Shown in pieces: positions 54,891 to 63,685 of a DNA stretch of 64,000 nucleotides. The notes beneath the pieces were generated by a model. It worked only from the letters and a program-made list of their open reading frames with translations. It was not told the DNA's origin and made no database searches. A program made the translations under genes and the position numbers. The stretch is from Ga0077560 sp046330435 (lineage in GTDB: Bacteria > Actinomycetota > Thermoleophilia > Miltoncostaeales > Miltoncostaeaceae): the NCBI GenBank assembly GCA_046330435.1, contig JAXLST010000010.1:62001-126000 (forward strand), written 5' to 3'. Position 1 is the stretch's first letter. Each line of letters begins with the position of its first letter.

Positions 54891-55874
54891 GTGGTGGCTG
54901 ACGGGTACCCATGCACGGTGCCCGAGCCGTCGCACCGAAGAGAACCGCCCCCCGGAAGAGGCGCCGCCCGTGCCGCGGCCGCCGCCGCGGCGGGAATCCT
55001 GGCCATCGGCGCCCTTGGTTGCGGGCCCGCCGAGTCAACGTCTCCGGCGGTCGGGACCGGTGCACTGCACGGCGCCGGCAGGCCCGTCGGCGTCGCGTCC
55101 CTAAAGGGGCGCGCATGGGTCGTCGACCGGGTGACCCTCAGGGTCCATGCGGTCGGCCGCGAGGGCGGGACCTCCGCTCCCGGCGTCATGCCGAGCGTGC
55201 CGCGAGCGGCTTTCGCGGTCGGCATCACGGCGGCCGGCGGACGCCTCTGGGCCGCGTATGCCCATCCGGTCGACCGGCGGGGCTGGCTCGCCGTCGTGGA
55301 TCCGCGCACCGGGCGCACACGGGTGCTCCCCGTCGGCGCGGCGCCCGTCGCCATCTCCACGGCGGGGGCCGGAGTCCTGGTCGTCGGCCGCGACGGGTCC
55401 CTGTGGCGGGCGCGCGACGGGCGGGTGCGGCGAATCGTCGCGGGCGCGAAGCGCGTGCGCAGCGCGGATCAGGCCGACACGGTGTGGATCCTCACCGACA
55501 CAGGTGTGCTCCAGCGATTCGGATCGGCCCGCGGGGTGCAGCTCGGCCCCGGCGCCCCCCGGGCGGTCGTGGCCGGCTCGCGGGGCGTGTGGGTCTCCGG
55601 TGGATGCGGCCGGTCCCTCGCGTGGCTCGCCTCGGGCGCCCGGCGCGTCGCCTGCACCCCGGTGGCGGCACGGATCCTGGACGCCTGGGGCCGGACCGCA
55701 TGGGCGGTCGAGGGCAGGTCGGGACTGGTGCGGCTCCGTGACGGCACGCCGGTCGGGCGCTGCCGCCTGCCGTTCGACCCGACCGCCGTGGCGGCCGGGC
55801 CCCGGGGGGTCTGGTTGTCCTCCGAGACGGGTGCCGTCCTGCGGGTCACCGAACGCAGCTGCGTCGCAGGGTGA
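54891..55874 (+). CDS. Putative lipoprotein with beta-propeller-like repeats
   Basis: A 327-residue exported protein. A hydrophobic stretch ends in the lipobox I-G-A-L-G-C near residue 44, giving a lipid-anchored mature form. The rest has repeated short units with W-V, V-W-I and G-V-W-V/L-S turns (for example GRLWAAYA, DTVWILTD, RGVWVSGG, RGVWLSSE), suggesting a beta-propeller. The true start is uncertain because GTG codons at 54891, 54894 and 54918 are all in frame. It converges on the DUF421 gene. Confidence 0.68.
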   Translation: MVADGYPCTVPEPSHRREPPPGRGAARAAAAAAAGILAIGALGCGPAESTSPAVGTGALHGAGRPVGVASLKGRAWVVDRVTLRVHAVGREGGTSAPGVMPSVPRAAFAVGITAAGGRLWAAYAHPVDRRGWLAVVDPRTGRTRVLPVGAAPVAISTAGAGVLVVGRDGSLWRARDGRVRRIVAGAKRVRSADQADTVWILTDTGVLQRFGSARGVQLGPGAPRAVVAGSRGVWVSGGCGRSLAWLASGARRVACTPVAARILDAWGRTAWAVEGRSGLVRLRDGTPVGRCRLPFDPTAVAAGPRGVWLSSETGAVLRVTERSCVAG

Positions 55875-55881
55875 CCCGGCG

Positions 55882-56405
55882 TCACGTCTCCGGAGCGCGC
55901 ACATCCTCCAGCGTGGAACCGGGGGCGATCCTGGCGGGGCGGACGTGAGGATGCTGAACGTCCCGTCGGTCTCCAGGACCACCGCGTCCGCCTGGGCGAT
56001 CGCACCGAGGCCCTTGCCCCTCAGCGCCTGCAGGATCTCGGCCCGGGTGACCCGTTCGGCGCGCATCGCGGTCTCCAGGGGCCGGCCGCCGCGGACCAGC
56101 AGCGTCGGCTCGGACTTCACCAGCCGGCGGACCATGGGGGACCGGACCTGCGCCCACGCCACGGCGGCCTGCAGTCCCGCGAGCACCGCGAAGGCGGTGA
56201 GCCCCTCCACGAGGGCGACATCGGGTGACAGGAGCGCGGTTGCGAGGGTCGACCCCAGGGCGACCGTGACCACGAAGTCGAAGGCATTCATCTTCGACAG
56301 CGTGCGCTTCCCCGTCGACCGGAGGACGACCACCAGCCCCGCGTAGGCGGAGACGCCGACGACCACCACCCGGGCGACCCCGCTCCAGTCCTGAAACAGC
56401 CCCAC
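55882..56405 (-). CDS. DUF421 (YetF-like) membrane protein, apparent frameshift
   Basis: Starting at GTG 56405, the protein has two to three helices (VARVVVVGVSAYAGLVVVL) and the DUF421 core LRSTGKRTLSKMNAFDFVVT, then RGGRPLETAMRAERVTRAEI and AVVLETDGTFSIL. After residue 155 the frame runs on as Arg/Pro-rich text deep into the antisense of the next gene. In a neighbouring frame it reads R-I-A-P-G-S-T-L-E-D-V-R-A-P-E-T and stops at 55882, just past the convergent gene. One extra C in the CCCC run near 55935 would restore about 174 residues. Its role is unknown. Confidence 0.65.
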
Positions 56406-56573
56406 CCCGCCGCGCGTTCCCGCTGGGCGGATGGCGAAACACCGATGGGCCGGGCGTGCCCACCGTCCGGCGGCGGGTACCATGCGGGCACCTGGTGCCG
56501 GGTATCGGTGCGCACGGCGATCGCCCTTCGCGGCGGTGGCGCAGCGGTCGTCGGCCCGTGCCAGGAGGTGCCC

Positions 56574-57827
56574 GTGCAGGAAGCGTTCGCGATCGGCCTG
56601 TTCGCGGTGGTGCTCGCCCTGGTGGCGAGCGAGAAGCTCAACCGCACCAAGTCGGCCCTCCTCGGGGCCGCGGTCGCGGCGGTCGGCGGGCTGCTCTCCC
56701 AGGAGGAGGCGATCGCGGCGATCGACTGGGGCGTGCTCGGCCTCCTGGCGGGGATGATGGTCCTGGTGTGGGGTGCCGAGCGCAGCGGCGTCTTCACGTA
56801 CCTCGCGATCAGGGTGGGTCAGGCGTCGAAGGGCGAGCCCCTGCGGCTGATGGCCGGCCTCACCGGCACCACCGCGGTCGCGTCGGCGTTCCTCGACAAC
56901 GTCACCACCATCCTGCTGGTCATCCCGATCACGCTGGTGATCGCGGATGCCCTGGAGCTGGACGCGGTGCCGCTGGTCATCGCGGAGATCATCGCGAGCA
57001 ACCTCGGTGGCGCCGCGACCCTCATCGGCGACCCGCCGAACATCATCATCGCCGGGCGCAGCGGGCTGGGTTTCACCGACTTCCTCGTCCACGTGGGCCC
57101 GCCGGCCGTCGCCGCGTACCTGCTGGTGACCGCGGGGATCTACCTCGCGTTCCGCGGGCGGCTCCGGCCCGATCCGGATCGCGTGGCGGATCTCGCGACC
57201 CTCGACGCGGCGGCGAGCCTCGCCCCCCGCCGGGAGGTCGTCGTCGCACTCGGGAGCCTCGGGATCACGATCCTCGGGTTCTTCGTGCACGGGGCCATCG
57301 GCCTCGAGCCGGCGACCGTGGCCCTCTCCGGGGCCGTGCTCTACATGCTCGCGAGCCGGGTGGAGGTGGAGGAGCCCCTCGCGGCCATCGAATGGGGGAC
57401 CCTGTTCTTCTTCCTCGGGCTGTTCGTCGTGGTCGGCGCCCTGGAGGTGAACGGGGTGCTCGAACGCGTCGCGGATCTGCTGGCCGACACCACCTCGGGG
57501 TCGCCGGTGGGGGAGGCGATGGCGATCCTCTGGGGATCGGCGATCGCCTCCGGCCTGGTCGACAACATCCCGTTCACGGCCGCGATGGTCCCCGTCGTCG
57601 AGGAACTGAGCCGCGGCGACGACGCGAACTGGTGGGCCCTGTCGATCGGGGCCTGCTACGGCGGAAACCTGACGCTGATCGCGGCGAGCGCCAACCTGGT
57701 CGGCGCCGGGATGCTGCGCCGCACCGGCCGGCACCTGTCGTTCACGCGCTTCCTGGCGGTCGGCGTCCCCGCGACGCTCGCCTCGATGGCCGTCGCCACC
57801 GCATGGATCCTTCTCGTGGAGGTCTGA
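56574..57827 (+). CDS. ArsB/NhaD-type ion transporter (SLC13-like permease)
   Basis: A 417-residue membrane transporter of the ion-transporter superfamily. It has about eleven helices and two inverted half-repeats, each with an Asn/Asp-rich hairpin: SAFLDNVTTILLVIPITL near residue 103 with SNLGGAATLIGDPPNIII near 142, and ASGLVDNIPFTAAMVPVV near 323. The ion may be Na+/H+, arsenite or a dicarboxylate. GTG 56574 follows a perfect AGGAGG (56563-56568) at 5 bases, which decides the start. A CBS-domain protein follows after 2 bases. Confidence 0.87.
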   Translation: MQEAFAIGLFAVVLALVASEKLNRTKSALLGAAVAAVGGLLSQEEAIAAIDWGVLGLLAGMMVLVWGAERSGVFTYLAIRVGQASKGEPLRLMAGLTGTTAVASAFLDNVTTILLVIPITLVIADALELDAVPLVIAEIIASNLGGAATLIGDPPNIIIAGRSGLGFTDFLVHVGPPAVAAYLLVTAGIYLAFRGRLRPDPDRVADLATLDAAASLAPRREVVVALGSLGITILGFFVHGAIGLEPATVALSGAVLYMLASRVEVEEPLAAIEWGTLFFFLGLFVVVGALEVNGVLERVADLLADTTSGSPVGEAMAILWGSAIASGLVDNIPFTAAMVPVVEELSRGDDANWWALSIGACYGGNLTLIAASANLVGAGMLRRTGRHLSFTRFLAVGVPATLASMAVATAWILLVEV

Positions 57828-57829
57828 GC

Positions 57830-58309
57830 ATGAACCCCGATCCCGGCCTGCCGATGCAGCCGCTCGCCGAACTGGTGCGGCACGTCACACCGCTGCGGGA
57901 GGACGAGACCATCGCGGACGCCGCCCCGCGGCTGGCCGAGGAGGGCGGCGGCCTGCCGGTCGCCGACGCCGCCGGCCGCCTGGTCGGCTACCTGTCCGAG
58001 CGGGACATGCTCACGGCCCTGTTCCCGGCCTACCTGGCGGAGTTCCGCAACACCGCCTTCCTGACGCGGGACTTCCGGTCGCTCATGCGCCACGCCGCCG
58101 AGGGCGCCGGCCACCGGGTGGGCGACCACATGAGCAGGGAACCCGCCTGCGTGGAGCTCGACGACTCGGAGTCCCACACCGCCGAGCTGTTCATCCACAA
58201 CGGCCTGCGGACCCTCGCGGTGGTGGACGCCGACCGGCGGGTCGTGGGACTGCTGCGGCTCGGCGACCTCATCAGCGCACTCCTCGAGGCGTGCCGTCGC
58301 CAGGGCTGA
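57830..58309 (+). CDS. CBS-domain protein
   Basis: A 159-residue protein with two CBS motifs: LPVADAAGRLVGYLSERDML near residue 42 and LRTLAVVDADRRVVGLLRLGDLI near 125. Such tandem modules bind adenine nucleotides and gate transporters or enzymes. Two bases separate it from the ArsB/NhaD-type transporter, so it probably regulates that protein. Confidence 0.85.
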   Translation: MNPDPGLPMQPLAELVRHVTPLREDETIADAAPRLAEEGGGLPVADAAGRLVGYLSERDMLTALFPAYLAEFRNTAFLTRDFRSLMRHAAEGAGHRVGDHMSREPACVELDDSESHTAELFIHNGLRTLAVVDADRRVVGLLRLGDLISALLEACRRQG

Positions 58310-58708
58310 CGGGAGCGCGCGGACGAGGGAGCGCGTCGTCTCGTGGCGGCGCCAGGAGTGGGCGCCGGTTTCCCACGACGGGCCGGGCATGTGCGCCCCA
58401 TGACGCTCGCCGACTCGCTCCGGTTCCACTCAGCCCTGCCGGCGGCGCCGCTCGTGTCGGGGCGAGCAGGTCCAGTCGCAGCCGGGGCCGTCGCCGGCCC
58501 GCTGCCATCCGCAGGTCCGCGACAGCAGGAGGCCGGAAGCGGACGTGGGTGGGGAGGATCGCCGAAGGTGGTTTCCGAACGGCGGATGTGTGCGTCCGTC
58601 CTCTCGAGGGCCGACACTCCGGAGGTTGAGTGATCTGAGGCATGGCGGGCGCTGCGGTCTCCGAACAGCCCGGGAGAACGCGACACCCGCGTGGACCTGG
58701 GAGTGGGG
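58310..58708. other. Gene-poor gap, about 400 bases
   Basis: Frames of up to about 100 codons exist on both strands, but none has a recognisable family, a good ribosome binding site or convincing composition. I see no tRNA, strong hairpin or repeat. Promoter sequence for the 58709 gene is expected here. Confidence 0.5.
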
Positions 58709-59182
58709 ATGACCGCGTTCCGGACGCAATTGGCGAGCACGGCGGCATCGGCGGCCGGCCCGTACGGCTACACGATCAGCCTCGGGTCATCGACGGCGCT
58801 CGCGGTGCGGGCGCTGGCGGGTCCGACGCTGGTGGATGCGCTGTTGCTCATGGGGGGCGCCGTCGGTGCGTTCGCCTCGCTCGAGTTCTTCGCCCAGCGC
58901 TCGGCGGAGCCGCGGGTCCCGCCGATGGACCGGCCACCGTCGGTGCTCGGCAATGTTCACGTCATCTCGGCGGGGGCCGCGATCGTCGGATGCTGGGGGC
59001 TGACCGAACTGCCCCTGCCCAGCCTGGTGGTCTGGTTCCTGGTCGGGTTCGCCGCCACCACGCTGTACTTCCTGGGAACCGCGGCCCAGCGGGTGCTGAT
59101 CGCGCGGTTCCTGCCGGCGTCCCGTGAACGGGCCGGTCGACGGCGCTCGTACTCCATTCGGGGGCGGCGGAACACCGGCTGA
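58709..59182 (+). CDS. Small membrane protein, unknown
   Basis: A 157-residue protein with about four hydrophobic segments (VDALLLMGGAVGAFASL, VISAGAAIVGCWGLTEL, SLVVWFLVGFAATTLYFL) and an arginine-rich tail. I chose ATG 58709, preceded by GGGAG at 6 bases; a GTG six codons upstream (58691) is the alternative. I do not recognise the family. Confidence 0.6.
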   Translation: MTAFRTQLASTAASAAGPYGYTISLGSSTALAVRALAGPTLVDALLLMGGAVGAFASLEFFAQRSAEPRVPPMDRPPSVLGNVHVISAGAAIVGCWGLTELPLPSLVVWFLVGFAATTLYFLGTAAQRVLIARFLPASRERAGRRRSYSIRGRRNTG

Positions 59183-59350
59183 GGGGCTCGGCCCCTCGCC
59201 GGAACCCGGCGGGCAGCGGGGGCGGTGATCGAACCCGCCTGTCCACCGCGATGCCGGGGTACCCGACCGCAAACGTCGCTGCGCCACCGCGGAGCGGTTG
59301 CGCCTCAACAGCCGGCGGGGCGGGCCGCGTCCGGTCGGGTACCGCCGGTC

Positions 59351-60031
59351 ATGCCTCCCGCCTGGCTCACCGCACTCGCATGGGCGTCGCTCGCAGCGGC
59401 CGTGGCCAGTGCCGGCCTGATCGCAGCGGACATCGCGCTGAGGGGGCACCGGCAGCGGATGACGGTGATGAACCTGGTGTGGCCGATCACCGGCCTCTAC
59501 CTGGGGCCGCTCGCGCTCGCCGCCTACGGGCGGTGGGGGCGGCCGGCCGCCCGGCAGGACGAGGACGATGCTCAGGGCGGACGGGACCGGCTGGTCTCCG
59601 GCGCCATCGGTGTGGGGCACTGCGGCGCAGGCTGCGTGGTCGGTGACGTGGCGGGCGCCTGGCTGGTCTTCGCCACCGGGTGGACGCTCCTCGGCATCGC
59701 CCTCCCCGCGGAATACGTCGCGGACTTCAGCGTGGCGTTCATCCTCGGCATCGCCTTCCAGTACGCGGCGATCGCGCCGATGCGCGGGCTGGGGTTCAGG
59801 GACGGCGTCATGGCCGCGCTCAAGGCGGACACCCTGTCCCTGCTGGCGTTCGAGGTCGGGATGTTCGCGTGGATGGCGGTCGTGCAGCTGGTGATCTTCA
59901 CCGACCCGCATCTGACCCCCGACCATGCCGCCTACTGGCTGCTCATGCAGGTCGGCATGGCGGCGGGCTTCGTGACCGCCCTCCCCGTGAACATCTGGCT
60001 GATCGCCCGGGGCATCAAGGAGGCGATGTGA
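59351..60031 (+). CDS. DUF4396 family membrane protein
   Basis: A 226-residue protein with about six helices. MNLVWPITGLYLGPLALAAY near residue 38, VGHCGAGCVVGDVAGAWLVF near 88 and YWLLMQVGMAAGFVTALPVN near 196 match the DUF4396 pattern, which includes a conserved His-Cys pair and W-P motif. Its function is unknown; metal-related roles have been guessed from context. ATG 59351 gives the family start. Confidence 0.82.
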   Translation: MPPAWLTALAWASLAAAVASAGLIAADIALRGHRQRMTVMNLVWPITGLYLGPLALAAYGRWGRPAARQDEDDAQGGRDRLVSGAIGVGHCGAGCVVGDVAGAWLVFATGWTLLGIALPAEYVADFSVAFILGIAFQYAAIAPMRGLGFRDGVMAALKADTLSLLAFEVGMFAWMAVVQLVIFTDPHLTPDHAAYWLLMQVGMAAGFVTALPVNIWLIARGIKEAM

Positions 60032-60082
60032 CCCGGCGGGGGTGGCGGGCGTGCCGGCCCCGTCCATGCCGCCCGCAAACAC

Positions 60083-60117
60083 GGAACCCCGGCCCGTCTG
60101 GGACGGACCGGGATTCC
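60083..60117 (-). terminator. Terminator of the tRNA-Glu gene (remnant)
   Basis: Arms 60083-60098 and 60102-60117 pair around a 3-base loop. The two C/A mismatches on the plus strand become G-U pairs on the minus strand, so the hairpin is best in minus-strand RNA. It stands directly 3' of the tRNA half and was probably its native terminator. Confidence 0.65.
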
Positions 60118-60122
60118 GGTGA

Positions 60123-60165
60123 GGTAGCGCATACGGGATTCGAACCCGTGTTACCGCCGTGAGAG
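60123..60165 (-). other. 3' half of tRNA-Glu (CUC): attachment site of an integrated element
   Basis: The minus strand reads the end of a tRNA: anticodon loop CTCTCAC (anticodon CUC), stem GGCGG, variable region, T arm ACGGG-TTCGAAT-CCCGT, acceptor ATGCGCT and A-C-C. The 5' half is missing: upstream of the anticodon loop (plus 60166 onward) the sequence no longer pairs or resembles a tRNA. A break at the anticodon loop is a classic tyrosine-recombinase site. This is thus the duplicated att core at the left end of an element, with the intact tRNA expected at its right end beyond 64 kb. Confidence 0.8.
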
Positions 60166-60215
60166 TGAGCCGAGAAAGCCCTATATGCAGGGAAAACGCC
60201 GGAGGTGTCCCGACG

Positions 60216-60234
60216 TGGACCAAATTTGGACCAA
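60216..60234 (+). repeat. Two TGGACCAA direct repeats next to the att site
   Basis: TGGACCAA occurs at 60216-60223 and again at 60227-60234, 11 bases apart, about one helical turn. They lie just inside the element and could be arm-type recombinase or excisionase sites. Only the repeat itself is certain. Confidence 0.45.
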
Positions 60235-60314
60235 TCGGGAGGTCCGTCTGTGGCCCCGAAAAGTCATTCGTCCCTCTCGATCCAACGGCGTCTCGGACCG
60301 CCGGCCAAGGGCCC

Positions 60315-60731
60315 CTATGGGCCCTCCGGTGTCCGCGTCGCCAGGAACGCGGTTGGGGAAAGGACGGTGACCACTCCCCGGTGTTCGACGAGCGCCGAGT
60401 CCCCGGTCACCAGGACCGCGGTGGCCGCCTCGGCGAGCGCGAGCAGGTAGTCATCGTCGGGATCCGGACCGAGCGGCTCCGAGCGCACCGGGTCGTCGAA
60501 CTGCAGGCCGGCGCGCCACATCTCGGCAATCAGGAGTTGGGCCGCCTCCACGCTGAACCAACGCCGGAAGCGAGGACGTTCGGTCACCTCGCCGATCTCT
60601 GCCAGCCACTGAGCGCTCACGATGAGGTCCGTCCCGTCGATGAGGGCCACGTCAAGCGCTCTGCGGGACGTCCCCTCCGGCGCAATCAGCGCCGACACGA
60701 CCACGTTCGGGTCAAGAACGACCCGGGTCAC
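60315..60731 (-). CDS. PIN-domain toxin
   Basis: A 138-residue PIN nuclease of the COG1569 toxin type. It opens VVLDPNVVVSALI with the first acidic residue at D7. A Glu follows in LAEIGEV, and a late acidic patch in DPDDDYLLALAEAATAVLVTGD near residue 90 completes the metal site. Such proteins cut RNA, often tRNA or rRNA. GTG 60731 lies 20 bases inside the antitoxin gene. Codon third positions are less uniformly G/C than in genes left of 60 kb, fitting acquisition with the element. Confidence 0.82.
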   Translation of the reverse strand: MTRVVLDPNVVVSALIAPEGTSRRALDVALIDGTDLIVSAQWLAEIGEVTERPRFRRWFSVEAAQLLIAEMWRAGLQFDDPVRSEPLGPDPDDDYLLALAEAATAVLVTGDSALVEHRGVVTVLSPTAFLATRTPEGP

Positions 60732-60978
60732 GCCGCTCGGCTCGGATCTGCCGAACCTCCTCGGCGACCAGCGCTACTGCAGAGTCGTCATCCAAAGGAT
60801 CGCGGTTCGCATCCCCGATGCCGCGCAGTGCGTCCCGAGCGTCGGCCCGAGCCCTCGATCGGACGCCTTCACCGACAAGCTCGCGCGTGAGTTCCTCGAC
60901 CGGAAGACCCGTCCGGCCAGCGAGTTCCTGGATGCTGGAGTAGAGCTGGTCGTCGAGGGTGACTGTGACGGGTCGCAT
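60712..60978 (-). CDS. Antitoxin partner of PIN toxin
   Basis: An 88-residue protein starting at ATG 60978. The N-terminal MRPVTVTLDDQLYSSIQELA fits a ribbon-helix-helix antitoxin, with a beta strand then helix. The C-terminus is acidic and helical (DPLDDDSAVALVAEEVRQIR), as for toxin-neutralising tails. It precedes and overlaps the toxin gene, the usual order. Confidence 0.75.
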   Translation of the reverse strand: MRPVTVTLDDQLYSSIQELAGRTGLPVEELTRELVGEGVRSRARADARDALRGIGDANRDPLDDDSAVALVAEEVRQIRAERRDPGRS

Positions 60979-61239
60979 AGTCGCCTGAGTGTAGGCCGAG
61001 CATGTCGTCCCGTCCACGCCCGGCCTTCCGAGGTAGGCACGCGACCAGGCCGGCCGCGCAGACCTCGTTTCTGCCCAGCCCACCTCCCTGCCACGTCTTC
61101 GCGACGCTCATCGGGGCACGGCAAATCCCCTGGCCACGAAATCGTCAGCACCACGGCTTGTCCGAGGCTGACGCGTTGAGCCCTTGAGCTTTTAGACGTT
61201 ATGGTTCCGTGGATTGCGCAAGAGTTGAGGGGGGTTGGC

Positions 61240-61638
61240 GTGAAGCAGATGAGACTTCGCAAGATGGCGGCCTTGGTGAGCGGCGCGGCCTTGCTCTTCG
61301 CGATTCCGTCGGCCGCGTCGGCCTTCTGGGTGGACTACCCGAACTCGTTCGGTGTCTTCAGCCCGAACAATGGCGCGCCATTCTGGGACGCTGGTTGGAG
61401 CGACAACTTCCGGAACGAGGCCGGGGGCTGGCCGGACGCCAGCGCGAGCCTGGTGTGTGTCGGCACGCGGTGTCCCGTGAGGGTTCTCTTCATGCGGCCA
61501 GACGGATCGCACTACTGCGTGCAGAGCGGCTACAACTCGATCGGCTGCTCAGCCGCTCGAGCTCGAAGCCGCGCAAAATGCGTGAACCCCCAGGGTTCTC
61601 CCATCGTCTACATGAACTGCCGAAAGGACAGGGCATGA
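61240..61638 (+). CDS. Small secreted protein, unknown
   Basis: A 132-residue exported protein. GTG 61240 follows a GAGGGGGG run, and the signal peptide MKQMRLRKMAALVSG continues to A-S-A near residue 29. The mature part is aromatic-rich, with six cysteines in the second half (CVGTRC, HYC, IGC, KC, NC) that may form disulfides. An upstream ATG at 61201 is less likely. The stop overlaps the next start (ATGA). Confidence 0.7.
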   Translation: MKQMRLRKMAALVSGAALLFAIPSAASAFWVDYPNSFGVFSPNNGAPFWDAGWSDNFRNEAGGWPDASASLVCVGTRCPVRVLFMRPDGSHYCVQSGYNSIGCSAARARSRAKCVNPQGSPIVYMNCRKDRA

Positions 61639-62207
61639 GCCGACGCGCCTTGCTGTCCGCACTCGGAGTGCTGTCTATGCTGTTGGCCGCCGCTGGTTGT
61701 GCGAGCGAATCCGAGGCAGGAATCCCCGCGGTCGCGTCCACTACAGCGGACGGCAGCCCCCAGTACCGCTACGGCGTCCTGTCGGAGCCGGCGGAGGCGG
61801 TGGGTGCGAACCTGCCAAGGACAGCGCTACCGTCAGAAGTTGAGAAGGCCGTCGACGTGTTCCCTGTCAGCGACGATCCTGCGCGACCCGCGTACGTCAT
61901 CCGCAGCACGGCCGGTCGGCTGTGCTTGACAGTGATGAGGCAGGACGGTGCCTGGGGGTACACGTGTGGGGACCCCGACCGTGAGCAGCGGGGCGGCATC
62001 GTTCTGCTCGCGGAGCCTGGGTCCGACAACCTTTGGAACGTGAGCGCGCTCGTCCCGGACGGTGCCGCCGTGGCGACTGTCGCTGGAGAGCAGCGGGAGG
62101 TGCGCCACAACTTCGTCCGGTTCTCGGTCTCCAAGACGACCCCGCGCGTTGGATTCAGCGGCCCCGCGTACTCACATACGCTCGACTTGGCCGGCCTCAT
62201 CCAGTAG
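61635..62207 (+). CDS. Lipoprotein, unknown
   Basis: A 190-residue lipoprotein; the lipobox L-A-A-A-G-C falls near residue 22. The mature domain is beta-rich with a Cys pair (RLCLTVM, GYTCGD) and the pattern AYVIRSTAGRLCLT, as if binding or sensing something outside the cell. It is coupled to the secreted protein upstream, and the two are likely partners. I recognise no family. Confidence 0.72.
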   Translation: MSRRALLSALGVLSMLLAAAGCASESEAGIPAVASTTADGSPQYRYGVLSEPAEAVGANLPRTALPSEVEKAVDVFPVSDDPARPAYVIRSTAGRLCLTVMRQDGAWGYTCGDPDREQRGGIVLLAEPGSDNLWNVSALVPDGAAVATVAGEQREVRHNFVRFSVSKTTPRVGFSGPAYSHTLDLAGLIQ

Positions 62208-62901
62208 CGACACCGTTCCTCCAGTCGGGCGATCTCCAACGCCAATGACTGAGACTTGGCGGAGGGCTTGGCTCGGGAGAGTCGACGCGGGCGAAATCGA
62301 GGCCGCAGTACACAAGGCCCTCAACCGAGAGCGTGCACTGATGAGCCGGGTCCGTGCGTTGTTATGCAGGCGCTCCTTCTAGCCACATCGACGGACTCGA
62401 AGCATCGAACAGGCCATTTGGTACCACGCGGGTACCACCACCGATCGTCTCCTACGCGATGAGAGGAAGTGCCTCTCGCGTCCTGAGTCCGGCTAGCGAG
62501 GAACGCAGGGGTGAGGGTTCTCGCCCGCCAAAGCGGAAGGCCGTCCACATGGCAGCTGCTATGGCGCACGAGCGACGAGAGCGATGCCGGGTTCCCTACG
62601 TGAGCCGCGCGCACATCGCGTTGCTGTAGGCGCTGGCAGGTTGGGCGTCTTTGCGCTGGTTGGGGCAAGGTCAATTCGGCTAACAGCCCGGACAGGGGAC
62701 ACCGCGACTTGATCTCCCGCCACTCCGGGAACCGACGCCTGACGCAGTCTAGGTCTGTCTTCTGCCGCGCCGCCTCTGCGCGCGTGACTCACCGCCACCA
62801 CCCCGGGGGAATATCTGGCTGAGGAAGGAGGTGATGGCCTCGAGTATCACGTCAAAGAGGTACTGCACTTGTCCACCACCTCCTTCGAATCACGCTTGCC
62901 C
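62208..62901. other. Gene-poor gap inside the element, about 690 bases
   Basis: Only short frames are present. One of 45 codons at 62244-62382 (starting MTETWRRAWLG) has plausible helical content but no other support. GGTACCAC occurs twice near 62419-62438. Composition is less GC-extreme than the chromosome to the left. No RNA gene or array is visible. Confidence 0.45.
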
Positions 62902-63618
62902 TTAGTTGCACCAGTCGCTGATTGGCGTCGAGGCGCTGTGGGTCGGGGGCGAGATCTGCTGCCCCGGAGCGGGGCCAAACGACGCGATCGCCGTAGCGAA
63001 GTAGCTGCCGCAGCTGTTGTGGGAAACCGCGACGGCTGGGCCCGCAGCGGAAATCCCGATCGTACCGGCGCTGCCGCTCGCATCCACGTACCAAGAGCCG
63101 CTAAGCCGGTAGAGGAAGGTGGTCACGCCAATCGCCCCTACCGCGACCGTACAACGGCCGAAACCAAGCCCGGCCGGGTGAGATGTCCCGTTCCAGTACC
63201 GGACCTTGCCGGGCTGTGCCGCGCAAGTACCGATCACGACTTGTTCGGAGGCCACATCGTCCGGGAAGACTCCCGGCTGCGGCGGTGCCGTTGCCTCGGC
63301 GGGCAGAGCTTGCGCGAGCACCTTTCGAGGGTCGTCATTCGGCCCCATTGCGTCAGCCATACGTTGCGCGAAAACCTCGGCCCGCTGCCTGAAGGCTCTC
63401 ATGCTGCTCTCATCGGCTTTGCCGCCGACGGCGAGCATAGAGCGTCCCGCTGAGCGCAGTTCCTCCCGAGCGCACGCCACGAACTGCGTTGAGCCACGCT
63501 CGAGGTTGGCACAAGGTGAGTCTGGCACCTCGGGCGCCGCACCCGACACGGGGCCTGCGGCAACGACGCCAACGCCGATGACGAGGACTGAGGAGACTAA
63601 GGCTGCCCGATTCTGCAT
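62902..63618 (-). CDS. Secreted protein, unknown
   Basis: A 238-residue exported protein. The signal peptide MQNRAALVSSVLVIG continues to about residue 27 (SGA). Residues about 28-110 look helical with two cysteines (PCANLE, FVACARE). The remainder is Gly/Ser/Ala-rich and beta-like, with four more cysteines (GTC, GRC, NSC, WC-N end). ATG 63618 is preceded by GAAAGG. The roughly 100 bases upstream carry a TTCACGTGAA dyad (63630-63639) and two 19-base direct repeats that may control it. Confidence 0.68.
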   Translation of the reverse strand: MQNRAALVSSVLVIGVGVVAAGPVSGAAPEVPDSPCANLERGSTQFVACAREELRSAGRSMLAVGGKADESSMRAFRQRAEVFAQRMADAMGPNDDPRKVLAQALPAEATAPPQPGVFPDDVASEQVVIGTCAAQPGKVRYWNGTSHPAGLGFGRCTVAVGAIGVTTFLYRLSGSWYVDASGSAGTIGISAAGPAVAVSHNSCGSYFATAIASFGPAPGQQISPPTHSASTPISDWCN

Positions 63619-63685
63619 TGGTCGCACCTTTCACGTGAAGCGATACTCAAAATCCAACACAGACTCGATCGGGTGGGCATCCGTA

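Noticed and set aside
55101..57734. 877-codon minus-strand frame across the transporter and lipoprotein genes
   Set aside because: Only its middle (about 55940-56405) is a real DUF421 gene; the ends are antisense to well-supported genes.
58343..58633. 96-codon frame upstream of the 58709 membrane gene
   Set aside because: Low-complexity Gly/Ala/Arg text and no ribosome binding site; overlaps other frames of equal quality.
62244..62382. 45-codon frame in the element
   Set aside because: Too short, with no ribosome binding site or homology.
62826..62902. AAGGAGGTGATG, resembling a perfect Shine-Dalgarno or anti-16S sequence
   Set aside because: The following ATG is only 2 bases away and opens just 23 codons.
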